This document shows, piece after piece, positions 14,120-15,589 of a stretch of 15,589 bases of DNA (the first letter of the stretch is position 1; the number at the start of each line of letters is the position of its first letter). This DNA comes from an uncultured Porphyromonas sp. (lineage in GTDB: Bacteria; Bacteroidota; Bacteroidia; Bacteroidales; Porphyromonadaceae): the NCBI RefSeq assembly GCF_934359325.1, contig NZ_CAKRLH010000020.1, positions 1 through 15,589 on the forward strand, written 5' to 3'. Made by a program: the position numbers and the translations under genes. Below the pieces are notes generated by a model that did not search any database, was not told the origin of the DNA, and saw nothing but the letters and a program-made list of their open reading frames with translations.

Positions 14120-15589
14120 TTAGTGTCTAAAGTGGCGATGACCGGTAGTCACCATGGACATACCATGCTCATCGCAATAGCTTATGCTCTCCTGATCACG
14201 TATCGACCCGCCCGGCTGGATGACGGACACCACGCCCGCCTCATGTGCTATCTCTACGCAGTCAGGGAAGGGGAAGAAGGCGTCAGAGGCCATGACAGCT
14301 CCCTCGAGAGAGAAGCCCATCGCTGCTGCCTTGCTGATCGCCTGCCTCAGCGCCTCCACTCGGGAAGTCTGACCGTAGCCGGCACCCAGGATCTGACGAT
14401 TCTTGGCTAGGACTATAGCGTTGCTCTTGCAGTACTTTACCGCCTGCATCGCAAAGAGCAAGTCACTCGTCTCAGTCTCAGAGGGAGTCAAGCGAGTCAC
14501 CACGGTGAGATCGGCTGCCCGATCGACAAGAGTGTCACGCTCCTGTACTAGGATGCCCCCGAGAGCAGATCGAAACTGTAGAGGATACTTATCCTTCCCG
14601 ATCTTGTCTCTCAGGATGATCCTATTCTTCTTCTGCGTTAACAGCTCAAGCGCTTCCTTGCTATAGTCGGGAGCGATGAGCACTTCGATGAAGAGCTTGT
14701 GGAGCTCCTCAGCAGTCGCCAGGTCCACCGGTCTATTGAGCACCACGATGCCGCCAAAAGCCGACTCTGTGTCACAGGAGAGAGCAGCCAAGTAGGCCTC
14801 TCGTATCGTCTCACGGACCGCAAGACCGCAGGGAGTATTATGCTTGACGATGCCACAAGCAGGCTCGTCCATCTCCTCGATCATATGAACGGCAGCATCC
14901 ACGTCCAGGAGGTTATTGTAGCTGATCTGCTTGCCATGGAGGTAATCGAAGCGCTCCTCGAAGCCTCTACCATAGTAAGCCGCACGCTGATGGGGATTCT
15001 CTCCATACCTCATCGACTGGCTCCCCTCCATCGAGAGGGCAAAACAATCCTGCGGGAGGAGATCATCCGACTCCTCTGCCGGACCATCCAGAGAGAGGAA
15101 GTAATCATGGATCGCCGTATCGTAGGACGAGGAGACCTCGAAGGCAGCTCGTGCGAAGTGTCTCCTCTGCTCCAGCGTCGTCTCACCATCCTGCTCTGCG
15201 AGCAGGGCAGTAAGCTCATCGTAATACTTAGCCGATGGGATGATCACCACGTCGGAGTAATTCTTTGCCGCTGCACGGATCAGTGAGATGCCGCCGATAT
15301 CGATCTTCTCAATGATGTCCTCATGCGAAGCGCCGGATGCTACAGTGTCCTCAAAGGGGTAGAGATCCACGATCACCAAGTCTATCGGATCGATGTCGAA
15401 GCGGCGGCAGTCCTTGTAATCCTGCTCATTACCACGACGAGTCAGGATACCACCAAAGACCACCGGATGGAGCGTCTTTACCCTCCCCCCCAGGATGGAT
15501 GGAAGACCGGTTCGATCCTCCACCTTGGTACACGGGAGATCCAGGCTGGTGACATAGTCATAGGTGCCACCGGTGGAGAGGATCTCCAC
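14120..15589 (-). CDS. purH: Bifunctional AICAR transformylase/IMP cyclohydrolase PurH (5' end outside window)
   Basis: PurH carries out the last two steps of purine synthesis: formylation of AICAR with 10-formyl-THF, then ring closure to IMP. The visible 489 codons start inside the N-terminal IMP cyclohydrolase (MGS-like) domain, with EILSTGGT (residues 2-9 of the visible part) and GGRVKTLHP; the GTG at the window edge is an internal Val codon, not a true start, and about 15-25 residues should be missing. The transformylase domain follows with MRYGENPHQ, ISYNNLLDVDAA, the catalytic Lys-His pair in GIVKHNTPCG, SAFGGIVV, KSNAIVLAKN, and the C-terminal DAFFPFPDCVE...GHRHFRH. All key motifs in view are intact. 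The next gene, mreB, starts 19 nt later. Confidence 0.97.
   Translation of the reverse strand: MEILSTGGTYDYVTSLDLPCTKVEDRTGLPSILGGRVKTLHPVVFGGILTRRGNEQDYKDCRRFDIDPIDLVIVDLYPFEDTVASGASHEDIIEKIDIGGISLIRAAAKNYSDVVIIPSAKYYDELTALLAEQDGETTLEQRRHFARAAFEVSSSYDTAIHDYFLSLDGPAEESDDLLPQDCFALSMEGSQSMRYGENPHQRAAYYGRGFEERFDYLHGKQISYNNLLDVDAAVHMIEEMDEPACGIVKHNTPCGLAVRETIREAYLAALSCDTESAFGGIVVLNRPVDLATAEELHKLFIEVLIAPDYSKEALELLTQKKNRIILRDKIGKDKYPLQFRSALGGILVQERDTLVDRAADLTVVTRLTPSETETSDLLFAMQAVKYCKSNAIVLAKNRQILGAGYGQTSRVEALRQAISKAAAMGFSLEGAVMASDAFFPFPDCVEIAHEAGVVSVIQPGGSIRDQESISYCDEHGMSMVTTGHRHFRH

Noticed and set aside
14699..15286. Plus-strand open frame opposite purH
   Set aside because: It overlaps the conserved purH frame whose motifs are all intact; no start context or recognisable domain.

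Overview
The window looks like a chromosomal segment from a member of the Bacteroidota, most likely Bacteroidales and close to Porphyromonas. That placement is an inference from gene content and gene order: a V-type (not F-type) ATPase operon with the E / DUF2764 / A / B / D order, a purH-mreB-mreC-mreD-mrdA-rodA cluster, a Bacteroidota-type bS21, and promoter-like sequences of the TTG...TAnnTTTG type. All recognisable genes lie on the minus strand, so transcription runs from high to low coordinates.

Reading in the direction of transcription: (1) 15589-14120 is the 3' 490 codons of purH (purine synthesis). (2) 14100-8303 is the rod-shape/elongasome cluster mreB, mreC, mreD, mrdA (PBP2) and rodA. 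mreC to rodA are packed with 4-nt overlaps or 4-nt gaps, and a nested inverted repeat fills the only real gap, between mreB and mreC. (3) 8301-6010 is a two-gene sugar module fused to the end of that cluster: an MFS permease starting 1 nt after rodA, and a GH130 mannoside phosphorylase starting directly after the permease stop codon. Together they suggest uptake and phosphorolysis of a beta-mannoside such as Man-beta-1,4-GlcNAc from N-glycan cores. (4) 6009-5774 is an unusual 236-bp spacer holding an 82-bp nested palindrome, a good rpsU promoter and a leader hairpin. (5) 5773-5579 is rpsU (bS21), followed by a 3' UTR with two Shine-Dalgarno-like sites and a clear intrinsic terminator at 5471-5508. 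(6) 5311-1 is the V-type ATPase operon atpE, DUF2764 gene, atpA, atpB, atpD (3' end cut off), preceded by a candidate promoter and a perfect leader hairpin. The membrane subunits I and K would be expected just beyond position 1.

Most of the window is conserved housekeeping DNA. The parts that ordinary annotation does not explain are the non-coding stretches: the 82-bp palindrome downstream of the phosphorylase, the SD-like sites in the rpsU 3' UTR (notable because Bacteroidota ribosomes mask their anti-SD through bS21), the leader hairpins, and the mreB-mreC inverted repeat. I do not see a clearly new multi-gene system. The least understood protein is the DUF2764 subunit of the V-ATPase operon.
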